From: a virus
Reading direction: 5' to 3' (one strand)
Length of the DNA stretch: 39,287 bases
Virus record (IMG/VR): IMGVR_UViG_3300005511_000033
Span: 1-39,287 of that record
Shown here: positions 25,516-31,516 of the stretch, piece after piece
Numbering within the stretch: the stretch's first letter is position 1
How the letters are laid out: the number at the start of each line of letters is the position of its first letter
Notes under the pieces: generated by a model
What the model was told of the DNA's origin: nothing
The model's input: only the letters and a program-made list of their open reading frames with translations
Databases searched by the model: none
Program-made: the position numbers and the translations under genes

Positions 25516-25847
25516 GATTCCTTGGGCGCCCAGCGCAGGATGGATCCGAAGCCGGACCCGATGATTTCGGAGGGGGAGAAGTCGCGGATGCGGCGCATCA
25601 GGGCACGCACGCGGGATTCGTCAAGGCCGCACACCAGCACACGGCAGCCTTCGGCAAAGCGGAAGTCGAGGATGGCCGGCATGTCGCTCGGGCCGGTGTT
25701 GACCTCGGCGAACGGTCCCCACATGAGGGACTTTTCGGGATCCAGGAAGGTGCGCGTCGGCGCATCAAACGGCAGGTCGATCACGAACACGGCGGGGATA
25801 TCCCAGCCGGCTTTTCGGGCCTTCGTGAGCGTGACCTGGCCTCTCAT
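25512..25847 (-). CDS. Unknown protein between initiator and helicase
   Basis: A 111-aa mixed alpha/beta protein (start MRGQVTLTKARKAGWDIPAV; later CRVLVCGLDESRVRALM). It is coupled by overlaps to both the O-like initiator and the DnaB-like helicase, so it may help replication, for example as a helicase loader. This is inferred from position. The start at 25847 was chosen because it overlaps the initiator stop. Confidence 0.55.
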   Translation of the reverse strand: MRGQVTLTKARKAGWDIPAVFVIDLPFDAPTRTFLDPEKSLMWGPFAEVNTGPSDMPAILDFRFAEGCRVLVCGLDESRVRALMRRIRDFSPSEIIGSGFGSILRWAPKES

Positions 25848-26704
25848 CGCGGGATTCCCCACTGGTCGACTTCGCCGGTGCTGTAGCCACGGCCACGGCT
25901 GCGCGAGTTCGCCTCGGCCTTCGCTTCCTTGCGCACCCAGTTGCGCCAAGTGGCTGACCAGTCGAGCTTGCAGCCCTTCTGCCCTGCCACGGCGACCCAG
26001 TAGTCGCGGAATTCGGCGGCGATGGAGCGGATGCGATCACGGGAGAACGTCGGGCAGATCGCCATGGCCTCGTCGCCCCAGGTCTTGGGCAACACCCAGT
26101 CGTTCGGCAGCCTCGAACCGCGATTCGCTGGCGTTTTCGCTGTGCGCACCACGGTATTACTCTTTAAGACGGTATTACCTATATCTTTTAAATACTGTTC
26201 TGTAGGGAAAACTGGTACTGCTTCCCCTTCCGAAGGTGTCCCAAATTTGGTACTGCTTTCGACCGAAGCAGTCCCTAAACTGGTACTGCTTCCCTCAATT
26301 TCGGGTGAAGCGGTACCAAAACTGGTACTGCTTAGCAGTCCCAAATCTGGTACTGCTTCGTCATTGGAAGGTGTCCCAAAACTGGTACCGCTTGAAGCCT
26401 CGGAAGCAGTCCCAATTTCGGTACTGCTTCCGGGCTGCGCGAGTTCGAAAACCACGACCGATTTAGTGACGCCAGCACGCTCGCCGGTGTCCACCAAGAA
26501 GCCGCCATCGGTGAGCCGTTTGATGTTGGCGATGACCGTCTTGCGGTCCTGCCCGGTTTGTTTTGAGAGCGCGGTGATCGAAGCGAAGGCGACAAACGGG
26601 CGTTGACGAGCCGCGACGTGATGCGCCATAACGGTCAAGATGAACTTGGCCGGAGAATGATTGACGGGCTGCTCAAGCGCCCATGCGACAGCCTGATGGC
26701 TCAT
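25844..26704 (-). CDS. O-like replication initiator (winged helix) with internal origin
   Basis: A 286-aa protein. Residues 1-85 form a winged helix-turn-helix (NHSPAKFILTVMAHH, then ITALSKQTGQDRKTVIANIKRL). Residues about 92-170 are a Ser/Gly/Thr-rich linker made of repeated blocks such as SSTSFGTAS. The C-terminus (about 195-286) has TFSRDRIRSIAAEFRDYWVAV, as in phage O-type proteins. The linker is encoded by an array of seven DNA repeats (26214-26429), so the gene carries its own binding sites, as lambda O does. The ATG at 26704 overlaps the previous stop. Confidence 0.8.
   Translation of the reverse strand: MSHQAVAWALEQPVNHSPAKFILTVMAHHVAARQRPFVAFASITALSKQTGQDRKTVIANIKRLTDGGFLVDTGERAGVTKSVVVFELAQPGSSTEIGTASEASSGTSFGTPSNDEAVPDLGLLSSTSFGTASPEIEGSSTSLGTASVESSTKFGTPSEGEAVPVFPTEQYLKDIGNTVLKSNTVVRTAKTPANRGSRLPNDWVLPKTWGDEAMAICPTFSRDRIRSIAAEFRDYWVAVAGQKGCKLDWSATWRNWVRKEAKAEANSRSRGRGYSTGEVDQWGIPR
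26214..26429. repeat. Iteron array, candidate replication origin
   Basis: The core GGTACTGCTT occurs at 26214, 26249, 26282, 26324, 26349 and 26420, and once as GGTACCGCTT at 26384. Spacing is 25-42 bp, and all seven are in the same orientation. Most copies are preceded by CCCAAA(A/T). Inverted partial copies (GAAGCAGT at 26265 and 26403; GAAGCGGTACC at 26307) sit between them. Together they lie within the initiator gene. AT-rich sequence (26150-26200), a plausible unwinding region, lies beside the array. Confidence 0.75.
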
Positions 26705-26925
26705 GCATTCGATCCATAGGCAAACGGGCGCCGCACGCGCTCATGGAACAGCCGGGCCGCGTTCGGGTCCGTGTCCAGTTCCTTGCGCGACGCGACGCCG
26801 CAGGTATTCAAGATGAAGGCTTTCGCCTCGTCGGACGTGCGCGCATGGGCGAACCGCCGGAAGGCTTCCTGCTCGCAAAAGCCGATGGCGAGCCAGCAGA
26901 GGGGGCCGGGGCGCGCGCTGGGCAT
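26701..26925 (-). CDS. Small unknown early protein
   Basis: A 74-aa protein (start MPSARPGPLCWLAIGFCEQEAF) with a short helix-rich centre (FRRFAHARTSDEAKAFILNT) and a basic end. It lies between the CII-like gene and the initiator. A TTG start at 26943 would give six more residues; the ATG at 26925 was chosen as the normal start codon, although neither has a strong Shine-Dalgarno. Function unknown. Confidence 0.5.
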   Translation of the reverse strand: MPSARPGPLCWLAIGFCEQEAFRRFAHARTSDEAKAFILNTCGVASRKELDTDPNAARLFHERVRRPFAYGSNA

Positions 26926-26927
26926 GG

Positions 26928-27236
26928 TCAGTGCGATCCGCAATCCCCGAAGCCTTCGCGAGCGCAGAAACAGTTCATGCCTGTCTTGCCAATCTCGCAG
27001 ACCGCATCGAGGTAGGTGCGCGTGACGACGCGCAGGTCGAGCGCGGTGACAGCAGCATCGATCTTTTCGATATTCAGGCCCATCTGGCCCGACAGGAAGC
27101 GGGACACCTGGGAATCATCCCAGCCAATGGCGTCCCGTACCGGCGCCCTCGTCCGGGGATCGGTCAAAGCTTCACGGAAGCGCCGTTCAAACGACGGTTT
27201 CCGGAGGCTGGGGAATTGCACAACTTGCGCGTTCAT
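26928..27236 (-). CDS. CII-like transcriptional activator
   Basis: A 102-aa protein with an N-terminal helix-turn-helix of the CII family: helices over RRFREALTDPRTRAPVRDAIG and DSQVSRFLSGQMGLNIEKIDAAV (about 18-65), followed by a short variable C-terminus with several Cys. CII-like proteins activate lysogeny promoters. It lies downstream of the Cro-like gene on the leftward transcript, as expected. The target promoters were not located. Confidence 0.75.
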   Translation of the reverse strand: MNAQVVQFPSLRKPSFERRFREALTDPRTRAPVRDAIGWDDSQVSRFLSGQMGLNIEKIDAAVTALDLRVVTRTYLDAVCEIGKTGMNCFCAREGFGDCGSH

Positions 27237-27416
27237 CGCGATTCAACCTTGCGAAAAAATGCTTGCGTGCGGCTGCACGCGGGGCCGCGCAGACTGGCGG
27301 CATGGAAAAGAAACGTGATTGGCGAGACCCCCTCGCTGCGGATACGATCAGCGCTGCCCGGATTCCCCGGGCGTGGCGACCAACCACTACCGAAACGACC
27401 CACAGGAGGGGTTCTC
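27237..27416. other. Gene-free 180 bp with possible promoter region
   Basis: No supported ORF is present on either strand. It contains a GC-rich inverted stretch (about 27275-27295) and leads into the forward zinc-ribbon gene, so it may hold that gene's promoter, but I cannot define -35 and -10 elements with confidence. Confidence 0.4.
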
Positions 27417-27614
27417 ATGGACGGGATTTGCCCGCATTGCAAGAAAGCGGTCCAACGGCTGCACTTCGGTGCCGTCGAGGGCGGCGTGCCCTTAGGCGAT
27501 TCCTTCAGGTGCATCACCCTATGCTGCCCGCACTGCAAAACAGTGCTTTCAGCGCAGGTGGATCCGGTGGCTATACGGACAGACATATTGCGAGCCATCA
27601 AAGGCGGTCGTTAG
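27417..27614 (+). CDS. Zinc-ribbon-like protein on the opposite strand of the early operon
   Basis: A 65-aa protein with two CPHC(K) knuckles (MDGICPHCKK and CCPHCKT, about 4-9 and 36-41), the four cysteines expected for a small zinc ribbon. AGGAGGGG precedes the ATG at good spacing. It runs against the leftward early genes and its end overlaps the next minus-strand gene by 17 bp. It could be a transcription-associated or DNA-binding protein made in the lysogen. The strong ribosome site and paired CPHC motifs make it more credible than the antisense ORF. Confidence 0.65.
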   Translation: MDGICPHCKKAVQRLHFGAVEGGVPLGDSFRCITLCCPHCKTVLSAQVDPVAIRTDILRAIKGGR

Positions 27615-27864
27615 CGTCGACGGCGCTGCCACCGGGCCGGACATTCACTTGCCCGGTGGCAGTCTCAACAACGTCGAAGCCGGCCTCTTTGCCATTGGCG
27701 ATTTGCCAGGCAGCCACGCCAGCGCGGGCTACGCGTTCGGCGTCGGCTGCCGCTTCGGTAGAAGCCCCCATTTGGCAGGCGGAGAACGCCGCATCCAGTG
27801 CACGGGCGACTATTTGCGCCTGCACGGATTGCGGGATTTCCCCGTATTTCACGGTCTTTTCCAT
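27598..27864 (-). CDS. Early protein of unknown function; longer form possible
   Basis: An 88-aa helical protein (start MEKTVKYGEIPQSVQAQIVA) with an AAGGAAAACCC leader at the ATG at 27864. An in-frame ATG at 27984, with GGAG before it and overlapping the Cro-like stop by 8 bp, would add 40 residues that include an arginine-rich stretch (KVRRSRQRRDN). That stretch resembles the RNA-binding peptides of N-type antiterminators, but this is only compositional. Which start is used is unsettled. Confidence 0.55.
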   Translation of the reverse strand: MEKTVKYGEIPQSVQAQIVARALDAAFSACQMGASTEAAADAERVARAGVAAWQIANGKEAGFDVVETATGQVNVRPGGSAVDANDRL

Positions 27865-27976
27865 TGGGTTTTCCTTTGGCCCGAGGGCCTTCATCAAGGC
27901 ACGTTTGAGCAGGGGAATATGGTTGTCTCTCCGCTGCCGAGACCTGCGCACTTTCCACGGCATTGGTGTTTTGACC

Positions 27977-28186
27977 CTACGCATTGGCCGGCTCCTGGGC
28001 GGGAGGGGCAACGGGCTTGCCGAAAACATCTGGGCGGAGAAGCTCCAGGTACTGACGCCGCGCGCGCGGTATGCCAGTAGTTCGCCACTTCGTCACCGAA
28101 GGCTGTTTGCATTCACACAGGCGCGCAACGGCGGCAGTGCCGCCCAAGGCGTCGATGGTCGCGGAGTCGGGGTGCAAGGTATCCAT
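27977..28186 (-). CDS. Cro-like/YdaS-like repressor
   Basis: A 69-aa DNA-binding protein with a helix-turn-helix around residues 12-45 (IDALGGTAAVARLCECKQPSVTKWRT) of the Cro or YdaS type. It is divergent from the CI-like gene, which is the normal immunity arrangement. There is no Shine-Dalgarno, and a possible promoter would start the RNA close to the ATG. It should bind the palindromic operators next to it and turn off early or repressor transcription. Confidence 0.75.
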   Translation of the reverse strand: MDTLHPDSATIDALGGTAAVARLCECKQPSVTKWRTTGIPRARRQYLELLRPDVFGKPVAPPAQEPANA

Positions 28187-28192
28187 GGCGTC

Positions 28193-28221
28193 ATCTTAGC
28201 TATAGCTAACCTAAACCGCAA
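28193..28221 (-). promoter_or_regulatory. Leftward early promoter (predicted)
   Basis: On the minus strand a -35-like TTGCGG (28216-28221) and a -10-like TAAGAT (28193-28198) are 17 bp apart. The operator at 28196-28209 overlaps the -10 and spacer, so repressor bound there would block it. The predicted start lies near the cro ATG, which suggests a short or absent leader. Confidence 0.5.
28196..28209. promoter_or_regulatory. Operator O1 (TTAGCTATAGCTAA)
   Basis: A perfect 14-bp palindrome in the cro-cI intergenic region. Variants occur at 28228, 29201 and 29226. A repeated palindrome beside a divergent repressor pair is the expected form of phage immunity operators. Confidence 0.8.
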
Positions 28222-28227
28222 GCGGAA

Positions 28228-28241
28228 TAAGCCATCGCTAA
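28228..28241. promoter_or_regulatory. Operator O2 (TAAGCCATCGCTAA)
   Basis: Near-palindromic variant of O1, matching 11 of 14 positions, with centre 32 bp from that of O1. It lies near the expected CI-like promoter and could mediate autoregulation. Confidence 0.65.
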
Positions 28242-28265
28242 CAGCTCGGCAAATAGGATGACGCG

Positions 28266-28643
28266 ATGAATACGTTGTCTGAGCGCATTAAACTTGCGAT
28301 GTCCGCGGCAAATTTGTCGCAGGCCGATTTGGTGCGCGCCACAGGCGCCAGCGGCCCGTCCGTTTTCAATTGGATTAACGGGCGCACGAAGAACCTCAAG
28401 GGTAGAAACCTTGTCCTCGCGGCGAGAGCGCTCGGAGTCAGCGACTCTTGGCTGGCAGATGGCAGAGGCCAAATGGAGCGGGCAGAGGAAAGCTTTTGGC
28501 CCTTCGATAGCGTCCCTTGGGAGCGATTCCAGCAACTCACGGAAGCGCAACAGAAAGGTATCGAAGATGCTCTTAGACGACAGGTAGACGCCTTTTTGGG
28601 TGAAGCGCCTGTGAAAAGCGAAGGGGACGAGAAAGCCGCCTAA
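28266..28643 (+). CDS. CI-like repressor without peptidase domain
   Basis: A 125-aa protein with an XRE-type helix-turn-helix in the first half (about 4-65: SERIKLAMSAANLSQADL, TGASGPSVFNWINGRT, then LAARALGVSDSWL). The second half is short, acidic and helical, with no S24 LexA-like protease motif. It is therefore likely to be the lysogeny repressor but not one inactivated by RecA-stimulated self-cleavage. Divergent to the Cro-like gene, with operators between. AGGATGAC precedes the ATG. Confidence 0.8.
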   Translation: MNTLSERIKLAMSAANLSQADLVRATGASGPSVFNWINGRTKNLKGRNLVLAARALGVSDSWLADGRGQMERAEESFWPFDSVPWERFQQLTEAQQKGIEDALRRQVDAFLGEAPVKSEGDEKAA

Positions 28644-28708
28644 GACGCAGGCGGTGCGGTTAGCGTTGGTCCCCGATACCGGAAAATTTTTGCCCACTGA
28701 GTGACAAA

Positions 28709-29137
28709 ATGCGGCGAAACCTTCGATATGTTCCCGTTGCGTTCATCTTTCACGCTTTCGTGGCGTCGGCGTCACAATTGCCGACCGACACCGAGATACG
28801 CGCGGCGTACTGCCTAGCCCCCATGCAGACGGTTGTTATGCAATCCAATCTCAACGCCGCGATCGCAGAGAAGACTCCATCTATGAGCGCAGCGAAAAAA
28901 GCGGAAGCCGCTCGCGACGTGCGGGCAGCGACAACTGACCTCGAAAAATTGAATGCATACCTGCGCCCTCGGTTTATTTACATGGTCGACAGCGAGGATC
29001 TTGCGTATACGGTGGCGATGAACGACGCCGTGCAACGCGGGCGCAATGCTGTTCAGGAACTCTCAACACCAGGCGATCACAGCGGCACCCGCTCGAAAAT
29101 GAACGTCTGCTTCAGGCTTGACTGGCTGCCGTTTTAG
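28709..29137 (+). CDS. Exported protein, possible lysogenic-conversion factor
   Basis: A 142-aa protein with a typical Sec signal: basic n-region (MRRNLR), hydrophobic core (VPVAFIFHAFV) and an AxA-type cleavage site in ASASQ (about residues 20-23). The mature part has a helical centre (KKAEAARDVRAATTDLEKL) and two cysteines (about 35 and 134) that could pair in the periplasm. It lies just behind the repressor, before a terminator, on a strand likely to be active in the lysogen. Superinfection exclusion or host surface change are possible roles; no family is recognised. Confidence 0.6.
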   Translation: MRRNLRYVPVAFIFHAFVASASQLPTDTEIRAAYCLAPMQTVVMQSNLNAAIAEKTPSMSAAKKAEAARDVRAATTDLEKLNAYLRPRFIYMVDSEDLAYTVAMNDAVQRGRNAVQELSTPGDHSGTRSKMNVCFRLDWLPF

Positions 29138-29159
29138 CCGAGCCACCGCCCGCCACTAC

Positions 29160-29180
29160 GCCGCCTACGGGCGGCTTTTT
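29160..29180 (+). terminator. Intrinsic terminator after the repressor/export gene unit
   Basis: GCCGCC and GGCGGC (6-bp stem, TACG loop) followed by five T residues. It isolates the immunity transcript from the rightward operon that starts after the next operators. Confidence 0.85.
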
Positions 29181-29200
29181 CATGCGCGTTACAAAAAAAC

Positions 29201-29214
29201 TTAGCTATAGCTAT
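29201..29214. promoter_or_regulatory. Operator O3 (TTAGCTATAGCTAT)
   Basis: Matches O1 at 13 of 14 positions, about 1 kb away, just upstream of the rightward small-gene operon. Confidence 0.75.
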
Positions 29215-29242
29215 TGCTTGTTGCCTTAGCTATGGCTAATAT
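29214..29242 (+). promoter_or_regulatory. Predicted rightward promoter
   Basis: TTGCTT (29214-29219) and TAATAT (29237-29242) are separated by 17 bp. Operators O3 and O4 lie just before the -35 and across the spacer, so repressor would block polymerase. It would drive the operon starting at 29279. The hexamers are only fair matches to the consensus. Confidence 0.5.
29226..29239. promoter_or_regulatory. Operator O4 (TTAGCTATGGCTAA)
   Basis: Matches O1 at 13 of 14 positions; centre 25 bp from O3. It overlaps the predicted promoter spacer and -10. Confidence 0.75.
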
Positions 29243-29278
29243 TCATCCCATCACACCTGCACACCGATGGGAGAAATG

Positions 29279-29599
29279 ATGATCAAGCTTTCCTTCATGC
29301 CCAAAGACGGCGCCCGCTCCAACTACTACGACTGCGTGGCGAAATCACCTGACGGTTCGATCTGGAAATCCAGCGGCAACCGCTGGTCACTGTTGCAGCA
29401 AGCAGCCCCCAGCACGCATCGCAAGCAAGAGTTGGAACGGTCCGGGTCTTTCGTTCACGGCTGCCTCGGGTTTGCGCTTTCCATGGTGCTGTTTGCGCGG
29501 CCTGTCGCGATGACTTTCCCTTCGTTCGGCGTTGGTTTCCCGATTCTGCTGGTGATCAGCTTCATCAGCGCTGCCATTTTCATCCGCGCCTGGCGCTGA
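29279..29599 (+). CDS. Small membrane protein, first gene of rightward operon
   Basis: A 106-aa protein with a soluble N-terminal half (MIKLSFMPKDGARSNYYDC, polar) and two hydrophobic helices in the second half (about 58-75 and 83-101). It is first in the operator-controlled operon, so it should be made early after induction. The ATG at 29279 was chosen for its spacing to GGGAGA; ATGs at 29267 and 29276 are in frame. Function unknown. Confidence 0.6.
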   Translation: MIKLSFMPKDGARSNYYDCVAKSPDGSIWKSSGNRWSLLQQAAPSTHRKQELERSGSFVHGCLGFALSMVLFARPVAMTFPSFGVGFPILLVISFISAAIFIRAWR

Positions 29600-29600
29600 C

Positions 29601-29758
29601 ATGCCCGCCACCGCCCGCCTAGCCGCCGAGGTTGGCTCGCTGGAGCCGCTTTCTGTGGAAGCGGTTCGCGCGATCCGAGCCGGCGCCAAGCGCATCAACG
29701 ATTACCCCCTACTCGCCCTGCCGATGCGGCGCTGCGCGAGTTTCTGGAGCCGAAATGA
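29601..29758 (+). pseudogene. Frameshifted small gene
   Basis: An ORF starts at 29601 (MPATARLAAEVGSLEPLSVEA ... GAKRINDYPLLALP) and is open through the next gene, but the natural-looking end (DAALREFLEPK then stop, overlapping the next ATG as ATGA) is in another frame. One extra base near 29720 would join them into a 52-aa protein whose stop overlaps the next start exactly as its neighbours do. This suggests a one-base deletion, an assembly error, or less likely programmed slippage at the C-run before it. Confidence 0.4.
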
Positions 29759-29934
29759 CCATCGCCCAGGCCTATGCCGCCTTGATTGCCGAACTCCCTG
29801 TCATCCGCATGGCGTGCGAGGTCATAGTCTATTCGCTGCTGATGTCCTGGGCCCTGGGCATGACCATCGCCGTTATCCACGTCTACCGCAGCGAGACGCG
29901 CCGGCACCACCGCAAAGAACAAGAGGACATTTGA
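29755..29934 (+). CDS. 59-aa single-helix membrane protein
   Basis: Short N-terminus, one membrane helix (ACEVIVYSLLMSWALGMTIAV, about 20-40) and a highly basic tail (RRHHRKEQED). Overlaps the upstream frameshifted gene as ATGA. Many small phage membrane proteins have this plan; no function is assigned. Confidence 0.55.
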   Translation: MTIAQAYAALIAELPVIRMACEVIVYSLLMSWALGMTIAVIHVYRSETRRHHRKEQEDI

Positions 29935-29935
29935 A

Positions 29936-30316
29936 ATGAACCTCCCCTCCCTCCCCCCGATCAAGCTTTTGGACGGCACGGCACTGGTGGGCAGCCAGTC
30001 TGCCGAGGTCGTGCGTGCGGCGCTGGTGGCTGATATGGCCGCTGATCTGCGCGAAGCCGTTGCAAACCAATGGTGGGTGTGCGGCCACGCGCCGCGCCGC
30101 GAATTATCCACAGCGCTTGTTGACGCCTTCGCTGTCGGTGTTGAGGCCCTGGATTTCAAGCGTTGGGCTGCGATGACGATCACCTTGGCCGGCCACATGG
30201 AAACGGGCGCCACTGCGTGGAAGATGTTCCTCGACGCCGCTATACAACACGCCGCCGAATCCTTGGTCGACATGGCCGAGGAAGGCGCCGTCATCACCTT
30301 CGGGCCGCTGCAATGA
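29936..30316 (+). CDS. Unknown 126-aa early protein
   Basis: Helical protein (start MNLPSLPPIKLLDGTALVGS; helices over EVVRAALVADMAADLREAVA and AAIQHAAESLVDMAEEG). GAGGACA precedes the ATG. It is in the operator-controlled rightward operon and overlaps the next start as ATGA. No recognised family or active site. Confidence 0.55.
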   Translation: MNLPSLPPIKLLDGTALVGSQSAEVVRAALVADMAADLREAVANQWWVCGHAPRRELSTALVDAFAVGVEALDFKRWAAMTITLAGHMETGATAWKMFLDAAIQHAAESLVDMAEEGAVITFGPLQ

Positions 30317-30417
30317 CCACCGCCGCCCTGATCCTAATCACCCTCGCAGCCCTGGCCAAAGCCGGCGACCGCGCCGCGCGCTGGCATCGGGAGCGGGATA
30401 CGTGGAGCAGCCAATGA
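30313..30417 (+). CDS. 34-aa membrane peptide
   Basis: Hydrophobic segment (TTAALILITLAALAKAGD) followed by a basic tail (RAARWHRERDTW). Both ends overlap their neighbours as ATGA, which argues for real translation by coupling. It is short enough to be missed by routine gene calling. Confidence 0.5.
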   Translation: MTTAALILITLAALAKAGDRAARWHRERDTWSSQ

Positions 30418-30713
30418 CCGAAAAGCACACCCCCGGCCCGTGGGAAATCGACGGCGAGTACGTGCAACAAGCCGACCAAACAGACATCGCCATATGCGAC
30501 GTCATGAACATGGACAAAGGCGGCGACACGGGCTGGTATCGCGGCCCGATTACACAAGCGAACGCCCGCCTCATCGCCGCCGCGCCGGAGCTGCTCGAAG
30601 CTGCCAAGGCTGCATTGAACTGCTTCTGCGAAATGCCTGTGACCCAGGCTCGCGCGGAACTGCTCCACCTGCTGGGTGATGCCATCGAGAAGGCTTTAGG
30701 GGAAGAGCTATGA
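30414..30713 (+). CDS. Conserved-type phage accessory protein (KHTPGPW start)
   Basis: A 99-aa soluble protein starting MTEKHTPGPWEIDG, an opening seen in many proteobacterial phage proteins of unknown function. It has ARLIAAAPELLEAAKAAL in the middle, a phage-typical helix. GGAG precedes the ATG; the stop overlaps the next start. The role is unknown; the family is common in accessory early regions. Confidence 0.65.
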   Translation: MTEKHTPGPWEIDGEYVQQADQTDIAICDVMNMDKGGDTGWYRGPITQANARLIAAAPELLEAAKAALNCFCEMPVTQARAELLHLLGDAIEKALGEEL

Positions 30714-30949
30714 CCATGCACTACGTCGACTTCGAGCTCAACGGCGACCACTACCCGGTCAACACGCCGGCAACGCTGGTGGCGGAGACGGACGTGCAGC
30801 CCGCAAGCAACCGGCCGGATGCCGAGGACGAGCGCGTCCTGGTGCGCCACTGGTTCCTGATCAACAACACCCCCGTGTTCATTCCCATGACGCCCGCCGC
30901 TGTGCTGGCCATGGTGAAGCAATACGAAAACGCACTGGTGACCCTATGA
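30710..30949 (+). CDS. Unknown 79-aa protein
   Basis: Soluble protein (start MTMHYVDFELNGDHYPVN) with an early strand-rich part and a hydrophobic C-terminal helix (PMTPAAVLAMVKQYENALV). Coupled to both neighbours by ATGA. No family recognised. Confidence 0.55.
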   Translation: MTMHYVDFELNGDHYPVNTPATLVAETDVQPASNRPDAEDERVLVRHWFLINNTPVFIPMTPAAVLAMVKQYENALVTL

Positions 30950-31065
30950 AAGACACCGCCGTCGCCATCCTTTCCGTCGCTTGCGCCGTGCTGGGCCTGG
31001 CCATCGCCCTCGGCGTGGTCGGCCCCACCCTGGACGCGCGCGCTGAAGTGCACGCCAGCCGATAA
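30946..31065 (+). CDS. 39-aa membrane peptide
   Basis: Single hydrophobic helix (VAILSVACAVLGLAIALGVV) with a short polar N-terminus and a charged tail (LDARAEVHASR). Starts in an ATGA overlap with the preceding gene. Probably a membrane micropeptide like those at 29755 and 30313. Confidence 0.5.
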   Translation: MKDTAVAILSVACAVLGLAIALGVVGPTLDARAEVHASR

Positions 31066-31078
31066 CCATGGAACAGCC

Positions 31079-31516
31079 ATGAACGAAATCACCATCGACA
31101 TCGACAACTACCTGACCGAAGTAGAAAAGCGGCAGATCGCACGTGAAGAGTTTCGATCCGCGTGCGCACGTCGCACACAAGAGGACTTCGAACGCATCCT
31201 GAGCAACGCGGCCTACAGCCTGGTGCAAAAGGAAGTCGACGCCGCCTTCGACGGAAACATGGTCGACACGGTGCGCGATAAGGCAATCAAGGTCATCAAC
31301 GAACTCAACAATTTCAACGTGTTCAGGGCGCCGAATTCCTGGGACACCGAACCCAGCAAGGGCTGGACGTATCTGCAAGAAGCCATCGAGTCCGCGAAGC
31401 CAGCGATTTCTCAGCGCGTGCTGGCCATCGTCGCCGCGCTCGAATCAGGCGAGCTGCGCGAACGCATCAATGACCTGATCGGCGATGTGATCGTCAACAA
31501 ACTGACGAGCCAGTAA
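31079..31516 (+). CDS. Unknown 145-aa helical protein
   Basis: Charged helical protein (start MNEITIDIDNYLTEVEKRQI), with a central helix over VDAAFDGNMVDTVRDKAIKV and a C-terminus with RERINDLIGDVIVNK. It directly precedes the RecE-like gene with a TAATG overlap, so it may belong to the recombination module, but nothing in the sequence proves this. Confidence 0.55.
   Translation: MNEITIDIDNYLTEVEKRQIAREEFRSACARRTQEDFERILSNAAYSLVQKEVDAAFDGNMVDTVRDKAIKVINELNNFNVFRAPNSWDTEPSKGWTYLQEAIESAKPAISQRVLAIVAALESGELRERINDLIGDVIVNKLTSQ

Noticed and set aside
27233-27601. Minus-strand ORF of 122 aa opposite the zinc-ribbon gene
   Set aside because: No ribosome site or motif; the plus-strand gene has both AGGAGGGG and paired CPHC knuckles.
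27302-28261. Plus-strand ORF starting MEKKRDWRDP and running through 28261
   Set aside because: It crosses the zinc-ribbon gene in another frame and is antisense to the Cro-like gene; only its first 30 residues look protein-like.
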